Part shown: positions 50,006 through 63,500 of the stretch, piece after piece
How positions within the stretch are numbered: the first letter of the stretch is position 1
Layout: every line of letters starts with the position of its first letter
NCBI GenBank assembly: GCA_007922305.1
Contig: ML677374.1
Span: forward strand, 8,308,094-8,372,093
Length of the DNA stretch: 64,000 bases
Direction: 5' to 3'
From: Dermatemys mawii
Lineage: Eukaryota > Chordata > Testudines > Dermatemydidae
Program-made: the position numbers and the translations under genes
The notes under the pieces: model-generated
Databases searched by the model: none
What the model was told of the DNA's origin: nothing
Seen by the model: only the letters and a program-made list of their open reading frames with translations

Positions 50006-53000
50006 TTTAAATAGGTTGTTTAAATCGGAACAAACAAGTAGACTTTAAATACCTTTAATATATACAGATTGCATATTAGTGATGCTTCACTCGCATCGTA
50101 TAGAATTATGCCATTGATTGGTTAAAAGAAAAAAAATCTATTTGTCTTTTTTTAAGGAATGGAGAGAAAATGGGAACATAGACTTCTTAAATGGTGCAAT
50201 AACTTGATGTCACCAAGATTCAAGCATGTAAATCAGGAGGTAAATGAAAATGCTAGAGCATAGCAGCTAGCCAGAAGAAGTTGCATAAATGGAGAAATAT
50301 AAACTTGATTTTAAAATGGTTTCAGTTTTAAGCTTCCATAGACTAAGGCAAATTAAACATTTTTAAAGGCATTAACCATGACAGTATCCCTTTAATTTCC
50401 TATCCTTTCTTGTAAGTTAGATACTCTGAATCAATTTTTGTTCAAGGAGACAGATTTCTTTCAGTAATCAGTTTTGCTTTTAGCTCTGATTTTTAAAGAA
50501 TAAGTGATAATGGCACACATGCTTGAGGGGGTGATTAGAGTGCAACATTAAAAGGCTTTTTAGGACATCTATAGTTGAAAAAGGAGCTCTGGAGAGGTCT
50601 GCATTTGGCAGCTGAACAAGATGTGAATAAAGCTTACCTTTGAAGTATATCATGAAGAGCAAGTTGCTTAACCCCTTCGTGTGAAAAATGTCTATTTGGT
50701 TTTAGAGAAGGCTAAATATAAGTATTGTAGATTCAGCTTAAAGTTAAGCATTAAATGTACTGGCTTGCATTCAATCCTGTCTTCCCCATATGTGTTCAAG
50801 AGACTTTTATATTTGGAATGAGTGAAACTTGTCAGGTGCTCATAGTATTCGATTAGGTATTTCCAGGCAATTTTATTGACGTTTTTGAGAATAGAAATAT
50901 TACATTTGCCATATAGTGGGCTGTCTGTCAGAAGACAACAGCCTTCGTTAAAGGAAATAGTTTTCTGTGCAGCCTTTTTAAACACATTGCTGGTGATCAA
51001 ACAGAAATCCCAGGATACAAAATTCATTTTAGCTGCCTAAATTGCAGGAAAATATTTAGCTGGCAAAATACAGCTTTACAGGTCCCAGATGTCTAATTAT
51101 AACTGTAAGACATTTTCTGCTTTTGTTTGCTAATACATTCATCCAGCTTTTATCAATTCTCTTCTGTCTGCAAACAGGATATAAAAATAGAAAGGACATG
51201 ACTAAAGCTACCATTCTGCGACTCTGTTTAATTTGGTGGGTGATCTGCAGTTGGATTGTGGACTTGAAATGAAGTGAAACTTAAAGTTGACCTTCAGAGT
51301 AAAAGGATAAAAAGAGGGGCATATTGTGTGACTAAAAGACAAAAGAACTTCCTGGCCTTAGAATATAAACAGTGCACATTTTACAATTACGGTAAATGAC
51401 AAAAGCTGAACCTGTATGGACTGCTAAGGGAAAAATTAACATTTTTTTAGCCAATAGAGTTGATAGAATATTTTAACTTAAAGCTGGGTATGCTATAAAG
51501 TTTGCTATATGTGTGTTTGATATCACTGTCCTTATTTTTTAACTTCTGATTTTGAAAAGATTAACATATATAATGCGGTAGATCCATCTATCAGTGCCAC
51601 AATGAAAACAATTCTAGCTAGCACTGAATGCAAAATTAGTGTGTTTATCTGTGACTTTTTTTATTAAGATAATTTTTTACAGAACCTCTCAACCTACCCC
51701 CCCCCCCCTCCCCACTTCTAACTAAAAGACTCAGTACTGTATTTCAGAAGTACTGAACACCCAGCAGTTGTCTCTGAGGTACATAGGCACATCTGCTTTA
51801 GAAAAGGCAGTGGCTCCCTGAAAATGGATGTGTGTGTGTTGGAAGGTCAGAGTTACACTTGGGGAAGAGAAAGAGGTCCTGGATCTCGGGTGGGAGGAAG
51901 TAGAGGGACAAGGGGTTCCTAGCCACTCTCCATACACAACTCTGATTCGCCTGTTAGCCCACCACCTGACACAGCACTAGGCTTCCCTCAGTTTCAAGTC
52001 TGTGGCACAGCTAGGGCTAGAATGGAGTTCTCTTTGGTTCTAGTCCATTGTCTTAACCACAGAACCCCCCTTTCTTTTTGTGAAGGCCCCTGCTTCATTC
52101 ACTGCACAATGATTCTATCCATGTGCAACTATATGATAGGCAAATTCAGTTGTGTGTTGCAGCACTTTGCTGAGATGGGGTTCAGGACTTGACCTATCAA
52201 GTTTTAGGCTGCTCCTTCTTTTGAAATTTTAGAGAGGATATTTTCATGATTTTGGCTTTAAACAGAAATGTAGCTACATCTTTAATATTTGGCTTCATCT
52301 TCACCATAATAGTCATTCTCCACCCTCACTTTCAAAATCGAATGCCCATTTATTTAGAAATCATGCTAAGTGTCTTCCTCTCAGTCCCTCAGGGAAACCC
52401 ACAACTCTGTTCAGTCAAACAGAATTCTCTAAATTTTCCAATCTAATATATATTTTCTGGAAAGGCACCACGGTTTAATTGTAATTGCCTGCTCTTCTGA
52501 TGGATGACGGGAAACAGACTTCACATTTTTTTTGGCATCTTTCTGCATTGTTCCTTTCAACTATGACTTGAAAGAAATAAATAAGAATCTCTGTATTTCT
52601 TTTGAGAGAATTCATGAGAAGTTTAATATTGGCAACAGCTTTTACACAGGTTTGTAATAAGTTGAGGATGAATTGTGTTTCAAGGCTGTCAGTTGAGAAA
52701 TTCATAATGCAAACTTGTTGTCACAAATTGAATCCAAGAGGTTGTAGTAAAGGTCTCAATTTCACATCCAGTTTTCTCCTAAAACGTTTTAGTGCTTGGC
52801 ATGCCTTTTCTGAGTTTAAAGCAATGGTGGTGGACTATATGCTTTAGAAAAATGAGCCAGTGTTTGGAGAAACAGCTATATGTTCCTTTTATTTTTGTTG
52901 ACGCTCTCTGGGATTTTCCCGGTATTGTTGGAAGAGTTTTGAGAGCAAAATCAGTGAAGTGATAAAGTTTTCCCAGCAGACTTATGGAATTGTATACAAA

Positions 53001-55939
53001 GTTGTGTTGCCCTGTGACATGGCTGATAGGAAGTTGAATTTGCATTCATTTAGTTGCATTTTGTACTGTCTGCAAATACAAGTGAATACTGCAGATTTTT
53101 TATCACTTATTTGGTGATTTAATATTATGTAAGTTATTTATAATGCACATTTCAGTTTTCTTAAGAGAATTATCTTATAATAACTAGAGTAACATTTGAA
53201 AGTTTAGATCGGAATTGTCTTATTTTTCTCAAAGCAATTCAAGTTACGAAATTTTAACTAGTTGTATGTGTGCCAGTTTATTAAAGCACCTACCCAGGAA
53301 GTATTGAGAATGCTTTATCTGGGTGTAATGATACTCCTGAATTATACCAAAATCTTTAGATGTTGCTTAAAAAACAGGTTAGTACCTGGCTAGAATATTT
53401 TGTAGAAAACTTTTAAATTTTTTTTAGACAAGTTTATTAAGTTATCCAAATTTTAGTAATATAGTCATCACAATCAGATTATAGTTCAGTCTTAAGCATT
53501 CCAATATGTTATATTGAGAATATTCAAACACAGCAGTGCCTTTTATAAATGTCTGTTTTGTCATATTTATTATTTCCTCACGGAACATGTTCCCTTGAAA
53601 TCACTGCTTAAACTTCTTTGTTGCTGCTGTCCTGCAAATTGTCATTGCTAATGTGGGACTTGTTTCCACAGTCTGAGCAGGGTCTCCAGAGGATATAGCT
53701 TCCAAGGTTTTGTAAACACTGGAATTGTGCTTTCAGTCTGACAAGTTAATTCTCTCACTTTCTACACGCTGAAGATTTTTGATTAAAAACTTCAAGATGG
53801 GCTTTCTAAATAAACCAGCTAAACTTCATGAATACTTTGAGAACTTTATCAGAAATGTGTGCTGTGTAAAAAGAAATCTAAGAGTAAATCACTCTGTATT
53901 TCAGTATTTTAATTAAAATATAGACTAGCTGGATGTTGAGTTGCTAACAAATAGATAAACACTCTTTTAGTGAACTTATAAGGAGTTTTAAAAATACTTT
54001 CACCTCTTAGTCATTATTCAACATACATCCTATGTTGATTGTGACTGAAAGTTTGTTTGTTAGTTTTTAACTAACTTATGACTGTTTGCAAAACACTGAA
54101 TTAATTGGAGTTTCCAGACTAGTTCCTAGAAGACAGCTGTCCGTTTCAAAGTCCCCTATTACAATTGGCTGTTTTGGCAGTCTCAGTCCCACTGTGTCAA
54201 TCTGGATATTGTTTTTGATTATTTGTCATACTGATAAATGCACAGGGCATCTGTTTAAAGATGAGATAGCTGTGTTACTAAAAAGTGACATAGTATGGAC
54301 AGCTAGGATGTAACCTATAAATTAGTATGTCCTTATGACTTGCAGCCTAAGAAACTAAGACATACTGCAATGAATCTGCCAAACCAATGACAGTCATATT
54401 TGATAAATCAAAAAGATCTGGGAAAATGCTTGAGAATTAGAAAAAGCAAAACAATTTAAGGCTTTCAGAAAGGATGAGCAGTTCTGGCAGTGATCATCTG
54501 CAAATCTAAATGGTTATCCCTAGCAAAGTAGGGATTGAGGAACTGTACTTGCAAAAGTTTGAAAACTGCATTACTTACTAAATCTAACATATTATTAGAG
54601 AAATACTAGAGAAATCCCTGTTTGAGACTAGTGGTCTAAAAAATGGTTATAGTTGTGCATTTTCGCTGTTTCAAACCCTTTTGCCAGTGAATAGGAATTA
54701 TATTAAATTATTCAAGTGGCTTATTTATTCTAAACCCATCTGGATTCATTATGGAATTTTGCTAATTGCACACTTAAAACCGCAAAAATGCAAGTTTAGC
54801 TCTTAATAAAAGTTACTTGCATGCTTATATTTAAATTCCACAAACAAAATAGTTCACTAACTACTTAGCAGTCTTTAAAAACTGCACTGTTATGTACAAT
54901 ATCAAACTTTCTAATCACTCAGACTAATAATTTTTTTGCAGGTCTAGTAAGCAAAAACCATTACATGACACATTGTACTTTCTGACAACTTGTATGTTAA
55001 TTTTCAGCAAAAGGTTCATGATGGAAATTATGGTGTTTTGTAAAGAAGTTAAAAAGTGCCTTGTTTTTTTTATAACCTGTCATTGCCACTTAGCATGAGA
55101 ACAAGTTTTATTACAGTAATTCTGAAGCATGGGAAAAAGCTGGATAGTGGCTAAAATTGTTGGCCAGTTTGGTTAATAAATATAGACTGCGAAGTTTTGG
55201 CAGGGGTTCTGACCAACAAATTGTAAACTGCCCTCTCTGGTATTATTCATCTTAAGCTAGCGGGCTTTAGTGAAAACAGGTTTTCTTTTATTGTGAGAGA
55301 CTCGCTAAATATATAGTAAAATCCGCTGATAATGAAATTGGATATAGTAAAACTGCATTTTGAGTGGAATAAAAATCCTGAATTGCTTTAGTACATTTTA
55401 GTTGGTTTTTACTCTGCTTAACTTTTGTTCCACTATGAGGTCTTGGCTGTTCTGGAAAAATGCATCATATTACGAAGTGTGTTCAGTTAAGTAACATGGT
55501 TTAATTAACACAAAGTTACAGGATTTTGCCCTTGGTATGGACAAGGTTAATCATGACCAACCAGTTATTTTAAACACCTGTCCACAGTAAAGACAGTATC
55601 ACTAACCAGCTTCCAATCATCCTGCAGTGCACATAGCTTTATTACATTATTAGCTTTCCCTTGTCCTCCCATCTCCATTGGTTTTGATTGTTCGTTGTAT
55701 TGATTTGTTGCATCTTGCCTTATATTTAACTCTCTTTTTTCTGGGGCAAGCTTTGTCTCATACTCTATATTATACAGCATCTAGCACAGAGAGGCTTCAT
55801 TTCTGACTGGGGCTTTGAAGCACTACTGCAGTACAGTAAATAAATAGAAGAAAAAAAATCACCTGACAATTATGAAATATGGCATTTCATTGTAGATATG
55901 CTTGTTCTGTGAAATTATTTTTAAATCATACAAGTAACG
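50006..55939. other. NLK intron 1, mostly unfeatured
   Basis: A poly-C tract near 51700 and a faint MIR at 51958. Otherwise AT-rich unique-looking sequence with random open frames. Confidence 0.5.
51958..52068 (-). mobile_element. MIR-like SINE remnant (minus), short
   Basis: CCTCAGTTTCAAGTCTGTGGCACAGCTAGGGCTAGAATGGAGT..TAGTCCATTGTCTTAACCACAGA resembles the MIR head and core, heavily mutated. Confidence 0.5.
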
Positions 55940-55947
55940 ATATAAAG

Positions 55948-56790
55948 CCGGGATGGGCAAACTATGGCCCGCGGGCTCCTCCCAACCAGCCCCCGAGATC
56001 CAGCTGGGGAGGCTGCTCTCACCCCTCCCTCGATGTCTCCCGCCTCAGCGGGCTGCTCGAGCAACAGCTGGGGGGGCGGGGTTGCACGACTGCATGTTTG
56101 GCTCCCGGCCAGACACCGCGGTGCGCTCTGGCAGATCAGCGTGGCGATGTGTCTGACTGCGGGCCAGACATGCTATTTTTAGCGGTGGCGGGGTAAGTGG
56201 GCCATAGCTGGGGCGGACCTGGGGCCAGCGGTTGAATAAGAGGAAAGAGGGTCTCGGAGCGGTGAACAGGGGGTTGGATGGTGCGTGGGAGTCCCAGGGG
56301 GCCTGTCAGGGGGCGGGGGTGTGGCTAGGGGTCAGGGAACAGGGAGGTTGGATGGGGGGGTAGGGTCCTGGGGGGTTATTAGGGGGCAGGGAGTCTCTGG
56401 AGGGGGGCTGTTGAGAGAAAGGAGTAGGGGGCTTATATAGGGGGTGGGGTCTTGGGGGGGTGATTGTGGTAGGGGGTCTTTGGCAGGATAGTCGGGACAA
56501 GCTGGGGAGGCTTAGATAGGGTGGTGGTCATGAGGTGGTGGTGGTTAGGGTTGGGGGTCTCGGAAGGGGGCAGTCAGAGGACAAAGAGCAGGGGGTCGAA
56601 TAGGGGACAAGGAGCTGGGGGTTGGATGGGATGGAAGTTCTGAGGAGGCAGTCTGGGGGCGGGAAGTGGGTGTGGGGTTCAGATGGGGGTGGGGCCAGGC
56701 TGTTTGGGGAGGCACAACCTTCCCTACCCGGCCCTCCGTACTATTTTGAATCGCAATGTGGCCCTCGGGCCAAAAAGTTTGCCAACCCCG
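55948..56790 (+). mobile_element. Non-autonomous hAT element, 843 bp, perfect 8-bp TSD, G-rich interior
   Basis: Flanked by ATATAAAG at 55940-55947 and 56791-56798. Ends are inverted copies of the GGG-TGGGCAAACT..GGCCCG type (about 30 bp, with mismatches). The first 220 bp are GC-rich; the rest (56170-56720) is a degenerate G-run minisatellite. ORFs called inside it are by-products of the low-complexity sequence. Confidence 0.92.
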
Positions 56791-56979
56791 ATATAAAGAA
56801 TTCCAACAAATTGAAAGGCTAGGTTATATACTATTATAAAACAATATGGCAAAGCTGACTGCGTTCCCAGGTAGCGAAGTAGTGGTGATGTGATAAATTA
56901 AGATGCATGCATAAATACATGCTGTGAGGAAGAGATGTGGTGGTTGCACTGTTATTCAAATAACCTATACCTCCTAGAT

Positions 56980-57202
56980 CAGTGGTTCTCAAATTTTTTG
57001 TACTGGTGACCTCGTTTACAGAGCAAGCCTCTGAGCGCGACCTCCCCTTATAAATTTAAAAACAATTATTTATATATTTAATACCATTATAAATGCTGGA
57101 TGCAAAGCGAGATTTTTGGGTGCAGGCTGATAGCTCACGACTCCCCATATAATAACCTCATGACCCCCTGAGGGGTCTCAACCCCCAGTTTGAGAAACCC
57201 TG
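56980..57202 (+). mobile_element. Non-autonomous hAT element, 223 bp, perfect 8-bp TSD
   Basis: TCCTAGAT occurs at 56972-56979 and again at 57203-57210. Ends are CAGTGGTTCTCAAA and TTTGAGAAACCCTG. The body contains the GACCTC/GACCCC motifs typical of this repeat type. It sits only 180 bp from the end of the 843-bp element. Confidence 0.93.
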
Positions 57203-58159
57203 TCCTAGATCTATTGGGCCATTCCCTCAAATTCTCAGAGTGTTTTCTTGATCTTGTCTGGTTACCTTTGCAGTTACTAATCTTGGATGTCTACTTTCGT
57301 GTAGCTGAATCTAAGTCAAAGCCAGGTTTTTACTTGATGGCCCTAGATGGATGGTGCGTAATGCCCCCTCCCGAGCTATCTCTTTTTCAATAATGCTCTT
57401 TTAACATATCTCTCAAAATAAAAGAACCTTTGTGTCATGCTGGCTTCTGATTTATCCTTTGACAGCCACCTCCTTTGCTGTCTCCAGGATTTCATTTTAT
57501 CTTCTTTGAAATATTGTCAGGTTAAGACCCTGGCTCAACAATAAAGACCTGGAAATCACTATAACTAATAACATATTATGTTTTCTTAAATGTATCTCCA
57601 AAGGGTACAACCTCTGTGGTGATATGTATCTTTTTAACACTGCAGACTTTCACTTATTTTCTAGGCTAACATGCAAGAACTTCACTTACCTAGTACGTAC
57701 TACTCTTCCCTCAATGAATACTTCTAAGCCTTGTTATTACAGTTGTGTGAATCTTTTGTTGTGAAACTATGTAAAGCTCTGTAGTTTTGTGAGTTCTATG
57801 TAAAATAGCGTAGGTCTGGTTTGTGAAAACTTTTCTGTGAACCTTTGTGATGCAGGGCAATGAGCATACTTTATTAAAGTTTTAAGTTCATTACAGAACC
57901 GTTTCAGGTCATGTAATATAAGTACCATCTTATGGGTAACCGATTAGCTGCCACCTCAGCATGGTCAGGCATGACAGCCATAATGCCATTTGAAAACAGA
58001 TATTAAACGATTTTATGCTTAACTGTGCTCTGTTTATATATTTTCTGAAAGCACAAAAAGGTAAGTGTCTTTGTTTTACATTGAATTGTTATATCTGGGT
58101 TGGGAAAGAGAAGAATTATTTTGCCTTTAGTAAGAATTCTCCGGCATGAGTTTCTTAAC

Positions 58160-58220
58160 ATTTGTAAAGTACATTGAGATATTTTGATGAAAAGATGCTG
58201 TGTAACTGTAAAGTATTAGA
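58160..58220 (+). mobile_element. MIR/SINE 3' tail remnant
   Basis: TTTGTAAAGTACATTGAGATATTTTGATGAAAAGATGCTGTGTAACTGTAAAG matches a MIR-type tail. Head absent. Confidence 0.5.
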
Positions 58221-58414
58221 TCTTGGTGAGGCAATCCTGGGGCCTGCATGCACAGTGCAAGCCCAGTAAAGTTTAGTACTTCAGTATAGGTACTATTTTT
58301 CATCTAATCTGTTCATAAAGTAGTAGCATGGACAGAAACAATTATCACAACAAAGAGCTCACAACAGACAACCATTATGCAAAAACACCCAATACATCTC
58401 ACTCCTTGTTTACA

Positions 58415-58665
58415 CCTGGAAATTGATCAGAATAGCGATTTCAGAACAACTGTTCTTCAGTGGCTGTTCTGGAATAGCTCCCTCTTTGGACACTCAATTC
58501 TGTAACAAAAGTGGCCTTATTCCAAAATAATTATGCTATTCACAAAGCAGAGTAATTATTCTGGAATAAAATCACTTCTGTTCTGGAATTTTATAGCCAC
58601 ACACGGGAGTTACGCCCGAATACCTATGCCGGTCAGTTTCTCTTGTGTAGAGAAGGCCCTGGAAA
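58415..58665. mobile_element. MITE-like repeat (TTCTGGAATA motifs)
   Basis: TTGTTTACACCTGG at the left and TTGTGTAGAGAAGGCC at the right resemble element ends. Inside, GTTCTGGAATAG, TTATTCCAAAATAA and TTATTCTGGAATAA recur in both orientations. Confidence 0.5.
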
Positions 58666-60322
58666 AAAACTATATCTGAGGGCCTTTAGCCAAATGCACA
58701 GAACAGAGTTTAGGGAAGTTGTGGCATCTTACGGTCTTCATAATTTTCCAGCTTTTAACCAGGCATTTTTATCCTTGGTATTCCCAAAACTGAGAACTGC
58801 TAGATTTAAATTGAATTTGTATTTAAAATCCCAGGAGTGTGTCCTCCACCGCAGTGAATGAAGCATCAGTGGTTAAGTGTGCCTTCTCCTAGGCCAGTGT
58901 CTCTGACTATTGCATGGAGATCCAGTCAAAGTTCCTTTAGTGCACCTCCCTGCACTCTACCTTAGGAACCCTGTATGTGGAATTTGTATTAGGCCCTGTT
59001 TTGCTCTCTCATAAAGGCCCCCAAACTCATGTATTGCATGATTTTGCAGCACCATTTTTTTTTTCATCAGCATCTGTGCTATTGCTGCTTGAATCTGTTC
59101 ATGTCAGCCTCTCACCATCTTGCTTGTGGTGACAGGCCTCCTTTTTAAGTTGGGTATCTCCAAAGTGCTTCAGCTCTCCAGCAACTTCTGTTAGGGTAGA
59201 AAGTTTCTAATGTAATGTGTAGATGACATTGTCTGACAACCAGGGCAAAGTGACCCCACACCAAAGACCCTTCTCTGCAGTGGGATGAATTGGAGGTCAG
59301 AAAAAAAGCCTTGCCCCTGCTATCATATTCTCCATCTCCTGTCATAGTTATGGGTGGCATTTCCTTTTTTTAAAAAAGACAAAATAGTTAATTATGCCTT
59401 CATCCTTGCAACTGCAATCTTCTAGACCAACTTCTAGAACTCTTAAACCAAACATCCAAACATAGGGAGGAAAAACACTTATGGAACTGTGCTAATTATG
59501 TGAATGTGTATGCTTCTCTGCCCAGTCTGCAAAACCTGCAACAAAGATAAACCTACCTCACTCTTAACTACAACCCACAGCTAGCCATTTATAGATTGCA
59601 AATGAAGCGTAACTAGCGCCATAGTTAAGGCATAGAATTTAATCAAACTTGTCACTCCTAGTACTGTACCTATGAATTTAGAGGGGCACAAGGGGAGACT
59701 ATGAACTCAAGTGAAATTCAAGGGCTGAGAAGCTCAAAAACTGTATCAACCTTGTTGATTTTTGAGTTACACATCTTTGATTTTTACCATAAAACTGGTG
59801 TGTGCGTGCTCTGCATTTACCAACCAAACAGTCTACATTCTGCTCAGAAAAGAAAAGCTGCAGCCCATTAAGACAAAGTATTTTATATGCATCTGTAAAT
59901 GTGGGCAGTAATTGCCAGGAACCACTTGAGAAAGTGAACTCTTCAATTTGTGACTGTCAAATCCATAGAAATATCTCCTTCAACGACATGGTGAGGGAAT
60001 CTACAACATTACATGTGCAGTGCCTCATCCATGTCTCTCAGTGTTCCTAGCACTGGTAAAATGTGACAGTGTGCAGTGTGTTAAATTTTTTTTGTTAAAT
60101 GTTCAGTTTATCAAATCAGAGCAGATCATAGTCTAATTCAATTTCCTAGTAACGTTTGAACAAAAAAACTCGTGTAAAACTTTTGTATTTTTAGAATAAC
60201 TTCTCAAGTGATATGTCACGTCATTCAGATATTCCCAGTGTTCAGGTAAATCTTATCCAAGTGCTTATAGTAGTGGGTTAGTAAGGCTTATTATTCTTAG
60301 CGCTCCTGTGGAAAGAGCAGAG

Positions 60323-60517
60323 GGGAGGGGATAGCTCCGTGGTTTGAGCATTAGCCTGCTAAACCCAGAATTGTGAGCTCAATCCTTGAGGGGGCCATTT
60401 AGGGATATGGGGCAAAAATCTGTTGGATGATTTAATTGGGGATTGGTTCTGCGTTGAGCAGGTGGTTGGACTAGATGACCTCCTGAGGTAAATTCCAGTT
60501 CTGATATTCTATGATAT
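60323..60517 (+). mobile_element. tRNA-derived turtle SINE
   Basis: The head is tRNA-like: box A-type GATAGCTCCGTGGTTTGAGC, then GCCTGCTAAACCCAG and box B-like GAGCTCAATCC. The body GAGGGGGCCATTTAGGGAT and the tail TGGTTGGACTAGATGACCTCC..ATTCTATGAT match the tRNA-Lys-related turtle Pol III SINE as I remember it. This is the best lineage marker in the window. No clear target duplication. Confidence 0.88.
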
Positions 60518-60519
60518 TG

Positions 60520-63500
60520 GGCCTAATGGCTTTTTCCTGTTCGCAAACATTATGTACCTGATCATACCTTTTCCACTCTTTCTTACTCCCTTTCCATATT
60601 CTCCTTCTGCCTTATCCCCCAGTCTAAGTGATGTTGGATTTTATTTGCATATTTCAATTAATCGTTTTAGTAATTGAACTAAAAGCTTTTTATCTATACT
60701 AAAACAAGTGGTTTTGATGTACACCAAACTGCGATCATCTATTGTAAGAAGATACACAATATGAAAAATGTCTTCATTGAGCCTTGGCCCCCCCAAAATT
60801 GCTCAAGTCAGCAAACAAGTTACTGAGCCACCCTGATAGTAAGAATCTTATGTCATTGCAAGAACATGCTGCATTAATGTATATATTTTGAAGTGATACA
60901 CACATTTTTTTCCCTCAAGTGTCTTGTTTGCTTGGAAATGGCACACTACATAGTTGTGGATGAGCAAGGGAAGCTCTTGGGTGCTTAGTACATGCCTAAG
61001 ACATTTAGCTTAAGTTAGGGCTTTCTGAAGGAGTTGCAATTATTTAGAAAGTTTATATTATCCGGTGTTTTGGACTAATCACTACTTTTACTTACTGAGT
61101 TTGTTTTTTAAAGCTTCTTTCCATTCTGTATGTCTTAAGTAGGTGTTGCCTATAAAACATGTGAGAGAAGGTTGCTTCCCTCTCAGTTTTCACTTAGCAG
61201 TTTTCCCACTCCACCCTGTGAGAACATTTTCGTTATCTTGTTTCTATATAATAATAGCAATTGAGCAGCCACACATTTGTTTTTCTGCCAGTTGAGACTC
61301 TAGAACAAAGTATACACATTGCTAAATGAGCTGGATTCAGAAAGGAAAAGAATTGCTGGCATAATCATTAGCCTGAGTGTTTGTCATAAACATGGTGGAA
61401 GGTAACTTGAGACTTTAAAGAGTTAAATCCCTGAAAAGGATAGTTCTCCTTGAATGATGAAATAAGCATTACCTCTGACAACAGGACATACCTAAGGGTC
61501 TGGGTCATTAGTCCTTACTGCAGCTCCACAATTTATCTTAAAATTGTATTTTCCAAAGCTTTTAAAGCCTATAAATCTTCCACTTTGTAAACAAATATGT
61601 AAAACATTCCTATTGCTCATAGGCAGTATTTGTCAAGGCTTCATTTCATTCTATGTTTGTGAACAACATGCATAATAAACAAGGGGAGTTTTCATAGAGT
61701 AAGAAAGATGATTCAGGTGGTGGTATTTTGGACTGAGATTCAGGAATCCTGATTTTAGTTTCTGGCTCAGTCACAGAATTCCTATGTGATTTTAGGTAAG
61801 TTATTATAATCTACCCTGTGCATCAGTTCCCCATCTGAACAGTTGTGATAATACTTCCCCACACAGGTGTCGTGAGGATACACGTTAATTGTGAAATGCT
61901 CAGATCGCACCTGTGGTGATGAGGATTATATAAATATTGACTAGACTGTTTGTTTAGAAAAAAATTCTGACTCAGATTTGCAACATAAGTGACCAGTACG
62001 GTAACATAATTGTCAGTTTCTAGCAGGACTTCCACTTTTTAAATAAAGTGACCTGTGATTTACTAGGGCTATTGGAATCTCTTATAGGAAAATCCTCATT
62101 TACCCTTAAGGTGAACATAGTATAAATTGGATCAAGGATGCTGTCATAAGTTTTCTGGCACTCCTGTTAAATGTACTACAATTTTCTAAAAGCAGTGTGC
62201 TTAAATAAACTTAATTACTTTTTTCATGCTAGATATAAAATGTTTGAGATGTGCAACATCAGTTTAAATTGAACCGTGCACTTTTTTAGGAGTGGAGGGG
62301 GCAGGAGGAGGGAGAATATGAAAATAAGCCTTTGTGTTTAGCAGTGCTTTGTATGAATTAGGTTAAGGCAACGTCAGGCCAAATCTTGGGCAAATAATTT
62401 TTTGAAAAACAACCATTGAAGTAAAAATGGGATAAACTGAAATGTGAATGGCTAAATCATTGTTCCTAGTGTGAATTAGAATAAATGGCTGTTTTGTATG
62501 CTAGAAAAAAGCCTACAGTGTGCCCTTTGCCTATATTCTGTTTAAATTAGTCAATCCCAGAAAGCTGGTTGAGGAAACCTTGTTACAGGACTATGATTCT
62601 TGGGTAATATGCAATATTTTAAATGTATCAGTGAATAAATAGGGTAACTAAATGAACAAGAATGAAGACAAAATGGGTGGATTTTAAGAGAGGGCTTGAA
62701 TTTCAGAAATAAGCATTTCTTTCTTGGCATATAAATGGCTTGTTCCTCCAAGTTCAGATAAAGTATTTGCAAAACCAGTGTTTCTAAAAAGATGAACTTT
62801 CAACGCTGCTGAGGATGTTGAGCAAGCTGTTTCCCAGGCAGCTCAGGGAACACTTTTTCCTTTAGCAACAAAGACAGTGCCACTTGTAACACAAGATTCA
62901 CAATCTAAACTGTCCCTTAAACTCTCTAGGAGATTCTCTTTAAGCTCTACTTTTGTAAGTGTTAGGATACCTAAAATCTTATTTTTAACTAATCTTTCAT
63001 TTAAAAAAAACAAGAGTATCAAACTATTGATTGCCTGAGTAGATAACTGAACCTAATTCAGTTAAATGTGAGTAGTTGAATATGTAACAGGATGCACTCT
63101 TTTAAAGTTACCTTATTTTCTAGTTTTTACCAGCTATTATTTGATAAATTATATATTCCGTTTTGTACCATTTCTTGTTATTCAGGGCCATTTCCAGAGC
63201 TAATCTTGGCATTGGATTTCTTTATGGAAGCAGCTTAGTTTAATATGTTGAGTCCAAGACGCAATGTGGCTGTAAAAATATTTCATAGGTAAAGTCTGTC
63301 AAGCTAAGTATTTAAAATTATAACAAGTCAAAATATTAGTGTATTTTAAGTTGATGTTGCAATTTTTATCACAAACATTCTGTTTGACTTTGACTTTTTC
63401 TCCTTAGAAATTTAGTTCTCCAAGTTTTTTGTGAACTTCAGTGTGAAGTTGAATCTGTAGAAACTTTCTTTATAGCTTTTGATTATTTGGCTTGGCCTAG

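Larger units (their letters stand above)
57211..60322. other. NLK intron 1, mostly unfeatured
   Basis: Contains the SINE tail at 58160 and the MITE-like repeat at 58415. No other feature recognised. Confidence 0.5.

Noticed and set aside
55879..56196. Overlapping open frames of 67-105 codons
   Set aside because: They lie in the GC-rich part of the hAT element at 55948-56790, which has a perfect target duplication, so they are not genes.
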